From assembly GCF_003351025.1 (NCBI RefSeq), contig NZ_QPCG01000002.1:744001-808000 (forward strand): a stretch of DNA of 64,000 bases, given 5' to 3'. Source of the stretch: Mucilaginibacter endophyticus. GTDB lineage: Bacteria > Bacteroidota > Bacteroidia > Sphingobacteriales > Sphingobacteriaceae. The number at the start of each line of letters is the position of its first letter. The stretch's first letter is position 1. A model generated the notes under the pieces. It searched no databases. It had not been told where the DNA came from and worked only from the letters and a program-made list of their open reading frames with translations. The position numbers and the translations under genes are program-made. Positions 51,896-61,439 of the stretch are shown one piece after another.

Positions 51896-53224
51896 TTAAA
51901 CACTTGCTTTAACGCTTTGTCTGCGGATCTTACTTTCGGTAAACATTAACACAATAAGCATAATTAATCCCAACACAAAAAAGCCGTCAAGAGCAAGCGT
52001 GGAGTCGCGCATTTCGTTAGTTACGGCTTCCACAAAGCCAAAGCAAAACAGGCCAACTACTATCGAAAGCTTTTCGGTAACATCATAAAAGCTGAAATAC
52101 GAAGCCGTATCAGGAATATTCTCGGGCAAATATTTGGAGTAGGTTGAGCGCGATAAGGATTGTACCCCTCCCATCACTATGCCAATGACCACTGCCGCCG
52201 CATAAAACTGGATAGAGCTGGTGATAAAGTAAGCATACAGGCAAATAGCCGACCATACCGCCACTAAGCCAACCAACGTACGCACATTTCCAAACTTCTC
52301 AGATGATTTGGATGCGATCAATGCACCTGGCACCGCTACAACCTGGATGATAAGTACAATAGAGATTAGCGCGGCATCGGGCATATGTAGTTCTTTAGCA
52401 GCAAAATTGGCTGCGACAAGCATGATTGTTTGTACGCCAACCGAGTAAAGGAAAAATGAAGCCAGGAAGCGTTTTAACAAAGGCATGTTGCGCACTTTGC
52501 CAAAAACCTTTGCCAGTTCTTTAAAACCACCTGTAAGTACATTGTAGCTATGTTTACCCGCGTTAGGTTGTCCTTTTGGAAGTAACCGGAAAGGGATAAC
52601 AGAGAAACCAATCCACCAAACAAAAACCATCAGGAATGAGATGCGGGCAGGCAGCCAATCATCAGTAATGCCGAACCAACTTGGCTGAAGCACTACAATG
52701 AAGCACAATACCTGTACCACAATGCTGCCTACGTAGCCATAAATAAATCCTTTGGCACTTACAGCGTCCTGTTTATCGGGTGTGGCAATTTGTGGCAGAT
52801 ACGAATTATAAAACACAAAGCCACCGCAATAACCTATCGAGGCGAGCCCAAAACACAGCATCGGGATTTCCAGCCCCGTGCCCGGCTTAAAGAAAAACAA
52901 GCCCGCACAGGCTAAGCTACCCAGCCAGGTAAACAATTGCAGGTATGATTTTTTATTACCCCGGTAATCGGCTATGGAAGTGAGGATGGGCAATATAGCC
53001 GCCACGATTAGATACGATAAGCCCAATATATAGTTTGATAAAACTGTGTTCACATATTTATGCCCAAAGAAAGTAACCATTTGGGTGTTTTTTGAATTGA
53101 ACTTGGTTACCTCCACAAAGTATGCAGGGAAAATAGTAGAGGTAATAACGATATTATATGACTGATTGGCCCAATCAAACATACACCAGGCCCAGATGGT
53201 TTTCTTGTTATTTTTTGCTTCCAT
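51896..53224 (-). CDS. UMF1-family MFS transporter (copy 2)
   Basis: The 442-residue, 12-helix protein aligns over its full length with copy 1. It shares IWAWCMFDWANQSYNIVITS, GFVFYNSYLPQIATPDKQDA and GGVQSLSRSTYSKYLPENIP. The two genes are in the same direction 1.5 kb apart with YnfA, DinB and a small gene between them, so they arose by an old tandem duplication followed by insertion. The transported compound is unknown. Confidence 0.9.
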   Translation of the reverse strand: MEAKNNKKTIWAWCMFDWANQSYNIVITSTIFPAYFVEVTKFNSKNTQMVTFFGHKYVNTVLSNYILGLSYLIVAAILPILTSIADYRGNKKSYLQLFTWLGSLACAGLFFFKPGTGLEIPMLCFGLASIGYCGGFVFYNSYLPQIATPDKQDAVSAKGFIYGYVGSIVVQVLCFIVVLQPSWFGITDDWLPARISFLMVFVWWIGFSVIPFRLLPKGQPNAGKHSYNVLTGGFKELAKVFGKVRNMPLLKRFLASFFLYSVGVQTIMLVAANFAAKELHMPDAALISIVLIIQVVAVPGALIASKSSEKFGNVRTLVGLVAVWSAICLYAYFITSSIQFYAAAVVIGIVMGGVQSLSRSTYSKYLPENIPDTASYFSFYDVTEKLSIVVGLFCFGFVEAVTNEMRDSTLALDGFFVLGLIMLIVLMFTESKIRRQSVKASV

Positions 53225-53294
53225 TGCGGCCTTAAAAGTATGGAAATTTAGAGGAAGCCCAATTTACAGAGGAAAAATAAATTGCTTTATATCA

Positions 53295-53882
53295 TCAATG
53301 GCCGTAATTTATTTTAGGATGATCGATATCATACTTTAACCTGTAGTAAATTAAAATAAAGGTCACTATCAGCGTTAGGATTACGATGAAAACATTCTTA
53401 TTAAATTCTTTTTCTTTTTCCGGTGTGTCTACAGAAATTTTGTATTCCCATTCAATCCCATATTTAACCTTCATCCTATTTGCAATATATTCTGCAAGCT
53501 TATAACATTCTGTTTTACGAAGGTCATTTACTTCTTCGTTCGTGCAGAAATTGCATAACAACAGAATTTCTTCTCCATTTTTAATATAAATTTCAGCGCT
53601 GGTATTCATCCCTCGTCCGGCCCCATTTTGGTCTGTCGTGATCAATATCCTACTATTTTTATCAATGGCGACCGTCTTTGAAGTTTTATAATCGGTAGAA
53701 ATCACATCGAATGAATTCAATTGCAGTTTCTTTTCAAAATCATGTCTTGAGACGTAAGAAGTAATATAAATAGTGTCCGGGTCTTCCTCTCTTAAATACA
53801 AGCCTGCAAACCGAGTAATCATACAGCTAATGTAAAAACATAGTTTAGCTTTATTTTGATTTGTTGTAGTTTTATCAGACAA
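53295..53882 (-). CDS. Hypothetical protein with C-terminal membrane anchor
   Basis: The 195-residue protein has an N-terminal soluble domain with possible metal-binding Cys (LLLCNFCTNEEVND) and a single membrane helix near the C-terminus (about 164-182, VFIVILTLIVTFILIYY). No signal peptide is seen; a tail-anchored, cytoplasm-facing topology is likely. The gene is AT-rich. It is divergent from the gene at 53898 with only 15 bp between starts, so the promoters overlap the coding ends. The family is not recognised. Confidence 0.58.
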   Translation of the reverse strand: MSDKTTTNQNKAKLCFYISCMITRFAGLYLREEDPDTIYITSYVSRHDFEKKLQLNSFDVISTDYKTSKTVAIDKNSRILITTDQNGAGRGMNTSAEIYIKNGEEILLLCNFCTNEEVNDLRKTECYKLAEYIANRMKVKYGIEWEYKISVDTPEKEKEFNKNVFIVILTLIVTFILIYYRLKYDIDHPKINYGH

Positions 53883-53897
53883 TCAAAAACAGTAAAT

Positions 53898-54392
53898 ATG
53901 TTCAATTATCTTCATTTTACAGATCAGTTCGGCTCTTATCTTTACAACGATGATTTTCAAGAATTTACGACTAAAACGTTCACCGATCTGAGTAGATACA
54001 ATGTTTTGGAAAGCGACTATATGCGGTCTGAAACCATGCATATTGATTTAGGCTTCACCAACGATGATGCTGTTATTGATGAAGATGAACTGATTGTTTT
54101 AGAGCCAGGGCAACCGATATTTTCACATCTGAATATTTACCCGAAACAAGATATTCAATATTTGCTGCCTTTTGAAATTTCGTTTACCGACACCCGTAAT
54201 GATGTCTTACAAAAAGCAGGCAACCCAACACAAACCAATCACGAAGTTTCACCTATATTGGATAAACATTTTCTGATAGACCACTATAAAATAGGCAATC
54301 TGGTATTAAGTATAGATTACGATCCGCATGATGAGTATATCAATTTCATCCAGATCAGGGACAATAATATTGTAGCGTATTTGAAATTATAA
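53898..54392 (+). CDS. Hypothetical AT-rich protein
   Basis: The 164-residue acidic, soluble protein has the start FNYLHFTDQFGSYLYNDDF and mixed alpha/beta character (LEPGQPIFSHLNIYPKQDI; IDYDPHDEYINFIQIRDN). The ATG at 53898 is preferred because upstream in-frame sequence overlaps the divergent neighbour. There is no recognised domain. Together with the divergent gene at 53295 and the gene at 42030 it belongs to a set of AT-rich orphans in a housekeeping region. Confidence 0.55.
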   Translation: MFNYLHFTDQFGSYLYNDDFQEFTTKTFTDLSRYNVLESDYMRSETMHIDLGFTNDDAVIDEDELIVLEPGQPIFSHLNIYPKQDIQYLLPFEISFTDTRNDVLQKAGNPTQTNHEVSPILDKHFLIDHYKIGNLVLSIDYDPHDEYINFIQIRDNNIVAYLKL

Positions 54393-54419
54393 AAACGCAA
54401 GGCCGTTAACCAAGTTTTT

Positions 54420-54941
54420 TCATATATCTTTAAGAATCGCATATAAATGCTCATCCATAATTTCACCATTCTTTGTGATAGCATCTCTCATGATACCCTC
54501 TTTTGTAAAACCCGCTTTTTCAAGTACCCGCATTGATGCCAGGTTGTTACCATTTACAGTAGCCTGGATCCGGATGATATCAAAGTTGTAAAACACATGC
54601 GGAACAATGAGCTGGACGGATTCGGTAACTACACCCTTGCCCCAATACTGCTCTCCCAACCAATACCCCACCGAGGCACTTTTGCGATAAACATCATCAC
54701 CTTGCTTAAAATCAATTGCGCCAACCGCGTTATCGCCTATTACGATAGCTAAATTTGTCATAACGGCCTTACTTTGATGAGCTAATACCCATCTTTCAGC
54801 ATCAGCCTTGGTATAGGGGTGCGGAAAGCGATCAAACAGGAAACGGGCAACATTGATATTATTGGCATGACGTTGTAACGATGCAGCGTCGGTTAACCGC
54901 CATGGTCTTAAAATAAATTTGCTGCCCTTGATTGTTGCCAT
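54420..54941 (-). CDS. GNAT-family acetyltransferase (RimJ/RimL type)
   Basis: The 173-residue protein has the RimJ/RimL-like GNAT layout: LRPWRLTDAASLQRHANNIN at the start, GYWLGEQYWGKGVVTESVQL containing the acetyl-CoA loop, and NLASMRVLEKAGFTKEGIMR near the end. It acetylates an amino group of a protein or small molecule; the target is unknown. It is a single gene that converges on the hypothetical gene at 53898. Confidence 0.9.
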   Translation of the reverse strand: MATIKGSKFILRPWRLTDAASLQRHANNINVARFLFDRFPHPYTKADAERWVLAHQSKAVMTNLAIVIGDNAVGAIDFKQGDDVYRKSASVGYWLGEQYWGKGVVTESVQLIVPHVFYNFDIIRIQATVNGNNLASMRVLEKAGFTKEGIMRDAITKNGEIMDEHLYAILKDI

Positions 54942-55028
54942 CGTTATTGCTTAATCAGCATAAAAATAAGCTTTGATTAACAACCCTGTGTTAACTTCAA
55001 AGCCAATTTGCAATCGATGTAAAAAAAG

Positions 55029-55060
55029 CAGGTGGCGAAAATTCAATCTTCCGCCACCTG
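55029..55060 (-). terminator. Intrinsic terminator of the PoxB-like gene
   Basis: CAGGTGGCG (55029-55037) and CGCCACCTG (55052-55060) pair perfectly around a 14-nt loop. On the minus strand CTTTTTTT follows. It lies 21 nt after the PoxB-like stop codon. Confidence 0.88.
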
Positions 55061-55080
55061 TAATTTATTGTATTTACGCG

Positions 55081-56820
55081 TTAATCAAATATCTCGGGCA
55101 AATGCTTATAGTTGCCTTTTACAGTTGCTAAAACCTCATCAAATTTACCACCAAGCATCATTTTGGTCATAGAAACAGCCATACCCGCAACCATTTTAAG
55201 TTCGATATGCGGAGGGAGGGCGAGAGCTGTTCCGTCGGTATAAACATTCACCAACACAGGGCCAGTATAAGCGAAAGCTTCGGCTATGCCCTGTTCAAGA
55301 TCCTGCGGATCATTTATTGTGATCCCTTTTATACCCATTGATTCGGCCACGAGCGTAAAATCAGGGTTGTGCATGTCCACTTCAAAATCAGGCAAACCCA
55401 TTACCTCCATCTCAAGTTTCACCATACCCAACGCGCGGTTATTAAACACAATAATTTTTATGGGCAGATTATATTGTTTGATAGTCGCCAAATCGCCCAA
55501 CAACATAGAGATGCCTCCATCGCCACACATAGCCACTACCTGCCTGTCGGGGCAAGCCAACGAGGCCCCTATGGCATGCGGCATAGCATTGGCCATAGAG
55601 CCATGAACAAACGAGCCGATCATAGAGCGACGACCGTTTGCGCTGATATGCCGGGCACTCCAAACGTTACACATACCAGTGTCACAGGTAAAAATAGCAT
55701 CGTCAGAAGCATATTCGTCCACCAAAGCCGCCAGAGCTTCCGGGTGGATAGCGTCATGTTTGCCATAGTCTTTAATATAAGCTTGCTGCTGTTCTTTCAC
55801 TTTTGCATGTACGTGCAGCTGAGCGTCTAAAAAGCTTCTGTCGGTTTTTTCTTTAAGTAAGGGGATTAAAGCTTTTAAAGTAGATTTAATATCGCCATAA
55901 AGGCCCATATGCAATTTGGCCCGCCGACCAAGGTTTTCGGGTTTGATATCAATCTGCACTATCTTTTTATCCTGCGGATAGAAAGGTGTGTAAGGAAAAT
56001 CGGTACCCAAAAGGATGACCAAATCGCTCTCATGCATACTATGATAAGCGGCTGGCAAGCCAAGCAAACCAGTCATACCAACCTCGTAAGGATTATCGTG
56101 CTCCAAAAACATTTTCCCACGGAAGGAATAACCAACCGGGGCTTTTATTAACGCGGCAAGCTCTACAACTTCATCGTGTGCATCGGCACAACCAATACCA
56201 CCAAAAATGCAAACCTTATTGTGACGATTGATCAGATCAGATAGTTGTACCAGCTCTTCCCACACCGGCGTAATATTAGCCTTGCAAAAAAAGTTGTTTA
56301 CAGATGAGTCAATTTCTATAGCATCTTCCCCGGCCACATCGCCCGGAAAGCCCAATACGCCAACACCCTTACGTTGAATAGCCGTTTGAATAGCGGCCTG
56401 TGCCATACGCGGCACCTGCTTATTATTGGCGGCTACCTGGTTGTAGTAGCTGCAATCATCAAAAAGCTTAATAACATTGGTCTCCTGGAAATAATTACTG
56501 CCAAACTCCTTGGTGGCACAGGTTGACGCAATAGCCAGAACAGGGGCTCCTGAACGGTGGGCATCATAAAGTCCGTTTACCAAATGCACATGCCCCGGAC
56601 CACTACTGCCTGCACAGCAGGCAAGGCCACTTAATTGCGCATCTGCCGAGGCTGCGAAAGCACCGGCTTCTTCATTACGTACGTGGATCCATTTTAATTC
56701 GGGCGTTCTGCGGACGGCATCGTTAAGTTCGTTCAAACTATCGCCCGTAATGGCGTAAATGCGCTTTATGCCCGCTTGTATCAGCATATCTACAAGCTGT
56801 TCAGCTACTTTTTTTGACAT
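55081..56820 (-). CDS. poxB: Pyruvate dehydrogenase (quinone)/PoxB-like ThDP enzyme
   Basis: The 579-residue protein has the three domains of thiamine-diphosphate oxidases. The N-terminal domain carries the catalytic Glu in WIHVRNEEAGAFAASADAQL and SSGPGHVHLVNGLYDAHRSG. A central FAD/nucleotide-type domain follows, then a C-terminal domain with the ThDP motif CGDGGISMLLGDLATIKQYN and FNNRALGMVK. It oxidises pyruvate to acetate with electrons passed to quinone or oxygen. The ATG at 56820 begins SKKVAEQLVDML. Other members of the family (acetolactate synthase) lack the C-terminal tail pattern seen here. An inverted repeat at 56940 may control it. Confidence 0.88.
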   Translation of the reverse strand: MSKKVAEQLVDMLIQAGIKRIYAITGDSLNELNDAVRRTPELKWIHVRNEEAGAFAASADAQLSGLACCAGSSGPGHVHLVNGLYDAHRSGAPVLAIASTCATKEFGSNYFQETNVIKLFDDCSYYNQVAANNKQVPRMAQAAIQTAIQRKGVGVLGFPGDVAGEDAIEIDSSVNNFFCKANITPVWEELVQLSDLINRHNKVCIFGGIGCADAHDEVVELAALIKAPVGYSFRGKMFLEHDNPYEVGMTGLLGLPAAYHSMHESDLVILLGTDFPYTPFYPQDKKIVQIDIKPENLGRRAKLHMGLYGDIKSTLKALIPLLKEKTDRSFLDAQLHVHAKVKEQQQAYIKDYGKHDAIHPEALAALVDEYASDDAIFTCDTGMCNVWSARHISANGRRSMIGSFVHGSMANAMPHAIGASLACPDRQVVAMCGDGGISMLLGDLATIKQYNLPIKIIVFNNRALGMVKLEMEVMGLPDFEVDMHNPDFTLVAESMGIKGITINDPQDLEQGIAEAFAYTGPVLVNVYTDGTALALPPHIELKMVAGMAVSMTKMMLGGKFDEVLATVKGNYKHLPEIFD

Positions 56821-56939
56821 GTTTTTTTGTTTAACGTTAGTGATGTAGTGATTTCTAAAGATAACACCAAACACATGCCATTGTTAAAACATTAAAAGTC
56901 AAATATTTGTAATAAGAAGCCTTCTTGATATATCGTGAT

Positions 56940-56968
56940 TTTGCGATAACAGTCTGAAATATCGCAAA
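56940..56968. promoter_or_regulatory. Inverted repeat upstream of the PoxB-like gene
   Basis: TTTGCGATA (56940-56948) and TATCGCAAA (56960-56968) are perfect 9-bp arms 11 bp apart. Centre spacing is about two helical turns, as for a dimeric repressor or activator. On the minus strand no T run follows, so it is unlikely to be the terminator of the XdhC gene. A related TGAATATCGC lies before the molybdenum-hydroxylase operon at 61440. Confidence 0.55.
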
Positions 56969-57002
56969 TACCTGATCGGGATCTCTTTATATGTTCCGCC
57001 TT

Positions 57003-58112
57003 TTAAGCGCTGTGGATCAGACTTGTTTTATATTTCAACGAGTTTCCGTTTCGTGCTGCAAACACCGCTTTTATTTCCGCTACAATTGATAATGCGATCT
57101 CTTCTGATGTTTCCGAGCCGATATCCAGACCAACCGGCCCGTAAATGGCTTCCAGATTTGCTGGGCTAACGAATGTCCCCCCTGTCTCCAATTCATCCAG
57201 CATGCGCTCCAGTTTTTTCCGGGGACCTAAAATTCCGATATAAGAAGTTTGTAAGGGTAAAATGGATTTCAGAAAAGCAATCTCGTAATTATAATTATGC
57301 GTCATCAACACAAAGGCTGTCCATTCGTTTATTTCAAGGTTATGCAGAACCTGATCGGGTTTTGCAATTACTATTTTATTTACTGATGGGAAGCGTTCTG
57401 CTGTAGCATAACTGGGCCTGCCGTCAACCAAAGTAATATTCCAGCCTAATACCGAAGCTATTTTTGTTAAGGGCATAGCATCATTTCCCGCGCCGATAAT
57501 GACCAAAGAGATTAAAGGCTTAACGCATTCAATAAATGCGGTATAGTCATTATAGGCAGTAACGGACGAACGCTGATTATCCAGTGCATTTCTGGCATCC
57601 TCCAGCAACTCATTCTGATATGGCAATGTTTCTAATCCGTTCAACAAAGTTTCATGTCCAGTCAGGCATAAACACGATCCCGGTTGCGGAGCCTTACGGT
57701 CGGTCATAGAGAATACCGTAACTAAAACTGTGTATCCGCGTGAGGCTATTACTGCTTTCAGCAGAGTTATCGGGTTAGGTTGCCTGTCATTAATAGGTTC
57801 TATGAGGATATGTATGATACCATTGCAACCGAGGCCCACGCCAAGTTTGGCATCGTCGTCATCCATCGTATCATAGGTAACCAGAAGCGCCTCCTGCTGT
57901 AAAATAACCATGCGGGCTTTGCGCAAGGCGTCCCCTTCCAGACAGCCACCACTTATGGCACCTGTTAGCTGACCATCTTCGGTGATCAGCATCCGCGCCC
58001 CCGCCCTACGATAAGCCGAACCTTCAACAAGCACCACCGTAGCCAGAGCCGTCCTTTTGCCCGATTTTACCGCTTGCTCAAAAGCCGCTACGATGTCAAT
58101 GATTTCTTTCAT
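57003..58112 (-). CDS. XdhC/CoxI-family molybdenum-cofactor maturation protein
   Basis: The 369-residue protein has an N-terminal XdhC/CoxI domain with ATVVLVEGSAYRRAGARMLI and GAISGGCLEGDALRKARMVI, and a C-terminal NAD-like Rossmann domain (LVIIGAGNDAMPLTKIASVL) that ends in YIGILGPRKKLERML. XdhC proteins bind molybdenum cofactor, add the sulfido ligand with a cysteine desulfurase and hand it to xanthine-dehydrogenase-family enzymes. It directly follows the molybdenum-subunit gene (21-nt gap) whose product it should mature. The ATG at 58112 is preferred over a TTG two codons earlier. Confidence 0.92.
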   Translation of the reverse strand: MKEIIDIVAAFEQAVKSGKRTALATVVLVEGSAYRRAGARMLITEDGQLTGAISGGCLEGDALRKARMVILQQEALLVTYDTMDDDDAKLGVGLGCNGIIHILIEPINDRQPNPITLLKAVIASRGYTVLVTVFSMTDRKAPQPGSCLCLTGHETLLNGLETLPYQNELLEDARNALDNQRSSVTAYNDYTAFIECVKPLISLVIIGAGNDAMPLTKIASVLGWNITLVDGRPSYATAERFPSVNKIVIAKPDQVLHNLEINEWTAFVLMTHNYNYEIAFLKSILPLQTSYIGILGPRKKLERMLDELETGGTFVSPANLEAIYGPVGLDIGSETSEEIALSIVAEIKAVFAARNGNSLKYKTSLIHSA

Positions 58113-58133
58113 GTACAAATCCCTGATACTTTA

Positions 58134-60290
58134 TTAAACAGCATTCATATTAAATGGCAGCTTCCTGATACGGTTACCGGTAAGGTCATAAATAGCATCG
58201 GTAAGTGCGGGGGCAAATGGTGGTAAGCCAGGCTCACCTACACCACCGGCATCCGCCGTATTTTCCATAATATGTACTTCCACCGGCGGTGCATCACTCA
58301 TTCGCGGCATCAGGTAATCGTAAAAGTTATTTTGTTCAACCAAGCCATTTTTAAAGGTGATCTCGTGTATAGTAGCTGCACCCAGGGCCATCACAACCGA
58401 ACCTTCTACCTGTGCCCTGATGATATCTGGGTTAACGTACCATCCGCAATCCATTACAGCCCAAACTTTATCTATCTTCACTTTGCCTTCGGCATTCCTG
58501 GAAACTTTTACTATCTGCCCTACGGTAGTTTCAAAGCATTCCGTAATTGCTACGCCGTAGCCCTGATTTTTTTGCCTTGATTTCCATCCCGAAACCTCTT
58601 CCATCTTGTCAATCAATCGCTGGCAACGCTCGTCTTTCAGGTATTTCCTCCTGAAATCCAACTGATCCTGCCCGGCTAAAACGGCCATCTCATTCATGAA
58701 ACTTTCGTAAGCAAAACCATTGGTTGAGGCATAAACAGAACGCCACCACATATTGGGCAACGGCATTTCATAAGGCACATCAGCAAAACTGATATTTTTT
58801 ATGCTATCGTAGTAAGGCTTTAAAAAACCTTCGGATGTGCTCCCGTTTGCTTTGCCACGTGCAGGACCGTTCCAATGATCAATATTTTGACCGGCCATTT
58901 TGAATTTCAGTGTGCTTATCTCCCCGTTTTCAATTGCCCCCTGGCCGCGGTAGGAAATACCGGCACGATATGGCCCTTGTTTTATATCATCTTCTCGCGA
59001 CCATACTACCTGAACCGGTGCGCCAATCTCTTTCGAGATTGCTACAACCTCATGGGTATAATCCAAAAAGGCTTTTCGACCGAAACCGCCGCCTAAAAAA
59101 GTCATATTAACTACTACCTTATCTTTCGGCATTTTGAATTTAGTACTGATATCGTTCAACACCCAATCCGGCGCCTGTATCGGCCCCCAGATCTCAATTT
59201 TGTCCGGCTGATAATATGCCGCGCAATTTAAAGGCTCCATAGCAGCATGCGACTGATATGGCGTTTGATAGATCACGTCGATCTGCCGCGTCGCCTTAGC
59301 TAATGCGCCATCAGGATCTCCTTGTTTTTTGTGCGATATCCCTTCTTCCTTTTTGAGCAACTCTTCATGGGCGTTGTAGATATCAGCGGTATTTACGTGC
59401 TCAAAACCGCTATCATCCCATTCAACCCGCAATGCTTTCCTGCCTTGCATGGCAGCCCACGTCGAATTGGCAATAACCACCACACCATCACGCGTGGTAT
59501 TAAAAACCATCATTTGTATTTTAAATACCTTCTTGACACCCGGAACTTTAAGGGCTGCTGAATCATCAAAGCTCTTTACCTTTCCTCGCAACCTCGGGCT
59601 TCGTTCAACAGCCGCGTGCAACATACCTGGCAGTTTTTTATCCAGGCCAAAAATAGCTTCGCCATTGGTTTTCATTGGCGTATCAAGCCGGTTGAGTGGC
59701 TTCCGGATCAATTTATATTCCGAAATATTTTTAAGTTTTACATCTTTCGGCGGTGAAAGCTTCGAGGCGTCCGTTACCAGTTCACCGTAATTGAACTTTT
59801 TACCGGAAGGCTTATGGATCACATGGCCTGATTGCGCATAACACTCACTTGCAGGAACACCCCACTTGTTGGCTGCCGCGCTAATAAGCATTTCACGAGC
59901 AGTAGCGCTCAAATTAAGCAATTTTTTATACGATCCCCTAATGGTAGAGCTACCACCGGTAATCTGACTACCATATTTATCAGGATCGCCTATGGCGAAT
60001 ATGACATTAATATCCTTCAGATCTACCTCCAGTTCTTCGGCAATAATCTGAGGTACCGACTGGTAAGATCCCTGCCCCATTTCGGCACGGTGATCAGTCA
60101 GCGTAACCTTGCCATCTGTATCTATCCGCATCCAGGCGTTAAATTCAAAACCCGACTGACCTTCGGCCGAGGCGGCGATCAGTTCTTCATTTTTTGCATT
60201 GGCCGGAAAATAAAAGCCTAAGCACAGCGCTGTTCCTGCCAGGCCAGACACCCGCAGAAAATTCCTTCTTGATATTGAGTTGGTTTCCAT
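58134..60290 (-). CDS. Tat-exported molybdenum-hydroxylase large subunit (IorB-like)
   Basis: The 718-residue protein belongs to the aldehyde oxidase/xanthine dehydrogenase large-subunit family, IorB (isoquinoline 1-oxidoreductase beta) branch. A twin-arginine signal (SISRRNFLRVSGLAGTALCL) shows export of the folded, cofactor-loaded enzyme. Molybdopterin contacts include FLGGGFGRKAF and the catalytic-Glu region GVGEPGLPPFAPALTDAIYD near the C-terminus. It would hydroxylate an aldehyde or N-heterocycle in the periplasm and pass electrons to the 2Fe-2S subunit and the cytochrome. The substrate is not predictable. Confidence 0.92.
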   Translation of the reverse strand: METNSISRRNFLRVSGLAGTALCLGFYFPANAKNEELIAASAEGQSGFEFNAWMRIDTDGKVTLTDHRAEMGQGSYQSVPQIIAEELEVDLKDINVIFAIGDPDKYGSQITGGSSTIRGSYKKLLNLSATAREMLISAAANKWGVPASECYAQSGHVIHKPSGKKFNYGELVTDASKLSPPKDVKLKNISEYKLIRKPLNRLDTPMKTNGEAIFGLDKKLPGMLHAAVERSPRLRGKVKSFDDSAALKVPGVKKVFKIQMMVFNTTRDGVVVIANSTWAAMQGRKALRVEWDDSGFEHVNTADIYNAHEELLKKEEGISHKKQGDPDGALAKATRQIDVIYQTPYQSHAAMEPLNCAAYYQPDKIEIWGPIQAPDWVLNDISTKFKMPKDKVVVNMTFLGGGFGRKAFLDYTHEVVAISKEIGAPVQVVWSREDDIKQGPYRAGISYRGQGAIENGEISTLKFKMAGQNIDHWNGPARGKANGSTSEGFLKPYYDSIKNISFADVPYEMPLPNMWWRSVYASTNGFAYESFMNEMAVLAGQDQLDFRRKYLKDERCQRLIDKMEEVSGWKSRQKNQGYGVAITECFETTVGQIVKVSRNAEGKVKIDKVWAVMDCGWYVNPDIIRAQVEGSVVMALGAATIHEITFKNGLVEQNNFYDYLMPRMSDAPPVEVHIMENTADAGGVGEPGLPPFAPALTDAIYDLTGNRIRKLPFNMNAV

Positions 60291-60319
60291 AATGGCTACT
60301 CTAATTCGTTCAAACCTTT

Positions 60320-60928
60320 TTATTTTGCTTTAGCCGAAGGGGCATACGCGCCTTTTGCTATCCATAAACGCACCTGGGCGGCAAAAGCCGGTCTGCTCAT
60401 TGGCGGCAAGGTACGGCCATCTCCGGGATGCCAGGCCCAGCCAACCAGGTCATCATGAGCCATATGTTCAATCAGTTGTGCTTTTGTGCGTCCACCGTTT
60501 TGTTTTGGATCCAACAGTTGCAGGGCCAATTGACGTGGGGTACGCCCCTGGAATACCATACGCATATTAGCCGGTGGCAATCCCCATTTTGGATTCCCGG
60601 GAGGCATGTGTAAACCCGCAGTGTTCTCGGCTTGGTGACAATTACTGCAGCGCACCGAATAAAGACCCTTTCCATCTGCTCCGCGTTTTACATTCATGGT
60701 ATGGATATGGCTATCATCACCCTGTAATGGTGAATCGCCTGCGGGATGGCAATTCATACAGCGAGCACTTTTTAATACGGTATAAACAGACATAAAGGCC
60801 TTTACTGAGCCAACACTGTCTTTTGGTAAAACCAGATATTTATCAGTTTTTACAGTTTCGGGCCGGAATGATAGTGTGACTAAACCGGTGATTGATGCAA
60901 TCAGAATAATGACGATCAGTTTTTTCAT
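60320..60928 (-). CDS. Exported dihaem c-type cytochrome of the molybdenum-hydroxylase operon
   Basis: The 202-residue protein has an N-terminal membrane/signal segment and two haem c motifs: CMNCHP near residue 57 and CSNCHQ near residue 94. It carries the Trp/Pro-rich pattern [20 protein letters not shown] seen in cytochromes linked to IorAB-type enzymes. Haem attachment happens in the periplasm, where it can take electrons from the 2Fe-2S subunit. Its gene overlaps the 2Fe-2S gene by 4 nt (ATGA) and precedes the molybdenum subunit by 29 nt. A third CxxCH is not seen. Confidence 0.88.
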   Translation of the reverse strand: MKKLIVIILIASITGLVTLSFRPETVKTDKYLVLPKDSVGSVKAFMSVYTVLKSARCMNCHPAGDSPLQGDDSHIHTMNVKRGADGKGLYSVRCSNCHQAENTAGLHMPPGNPKWGLPPANMRMVFQGRTPRQLALQLLDPKQNGGRTKAQLIEHMAHDDLVGWAWHPGDGRTLPPMSRPAFAAQVRLWIAKGAYAPSAKAK

Positions 60929-61395
60929 AGCTTGGCTCCTTCCGTCTGCATTGCGGCAGCCTTATGGATCGCAGCTCTGATACGTTGGTATGTACCACAA
61001 CGACAGATATTACCAGACATAGCATCATCGATATCCTGATCGGATGGGTTTGAGTTTTCACGCAACAATATCGCACCAGACATGATCTGTCCAGACTGGC
61101 AGTAACCACACTGCGGAACATTCATTTCATTCCAGGCCAATTGCAACGGATGATCATTGTTTGCCGAAAGTCCTTCGATTGTTACAATACGCTGGCCGGC
61201 GGCGCGGTTTAACTTGGTTACGCATGACCTTACCGCTTCACCATTAAGGTGAATTGTGCAAGCACCGCATTGAGCGGCTCCGCACCCGTACTTGGTGCCT
61301 GTTAAACCAAGAATATCCCTAATAACCCACAGCAGCGGCATATTGGGGTCAGCATCTACCTCGTGGTGTTGCCCGTTTACAGTAATATTGATCAT
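60925..61395 (-). CDS. 2Fe-2S subunit of the molybdenum hydroxylase (IorA-like)
   Basis: The 156-residue protein has both clusters of the family: plant-ferredoxin type ([19 protein letters not shown], with a fourth Cys in VRSCVTK) and the helical second cluster ([14 protein letters not shown] and [15 protein letters not shown]). It lacks its own signal peptide and is probably exported as a complex with the Tat-tagged large subunit. It carries electrons from molybdenum to the cytochrome. It is the first gene of the iorA-cytochrome-iorB-xdhC operon. Confidence 0.93.
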   Translation of the reverse strand: MINITVNGQHHEVDADPNMPLLWVIRDILGLTGTKYGCGAAQCGACTIHLNGEAVRSCVTKLNRAAGQRIVTIEGLSANNDHPLQLAWNEMNVPQCGYCQSGQIMSGAILLRENSNPSDQDIDDAMSGNICRCGTYQRIRAAIHKAAAMQTEGAKL

Positions 61396-61439
61396 GATAC
61401 AATAATTGGTACAGTAAATTTAGCTTAAAAAATCCAATA

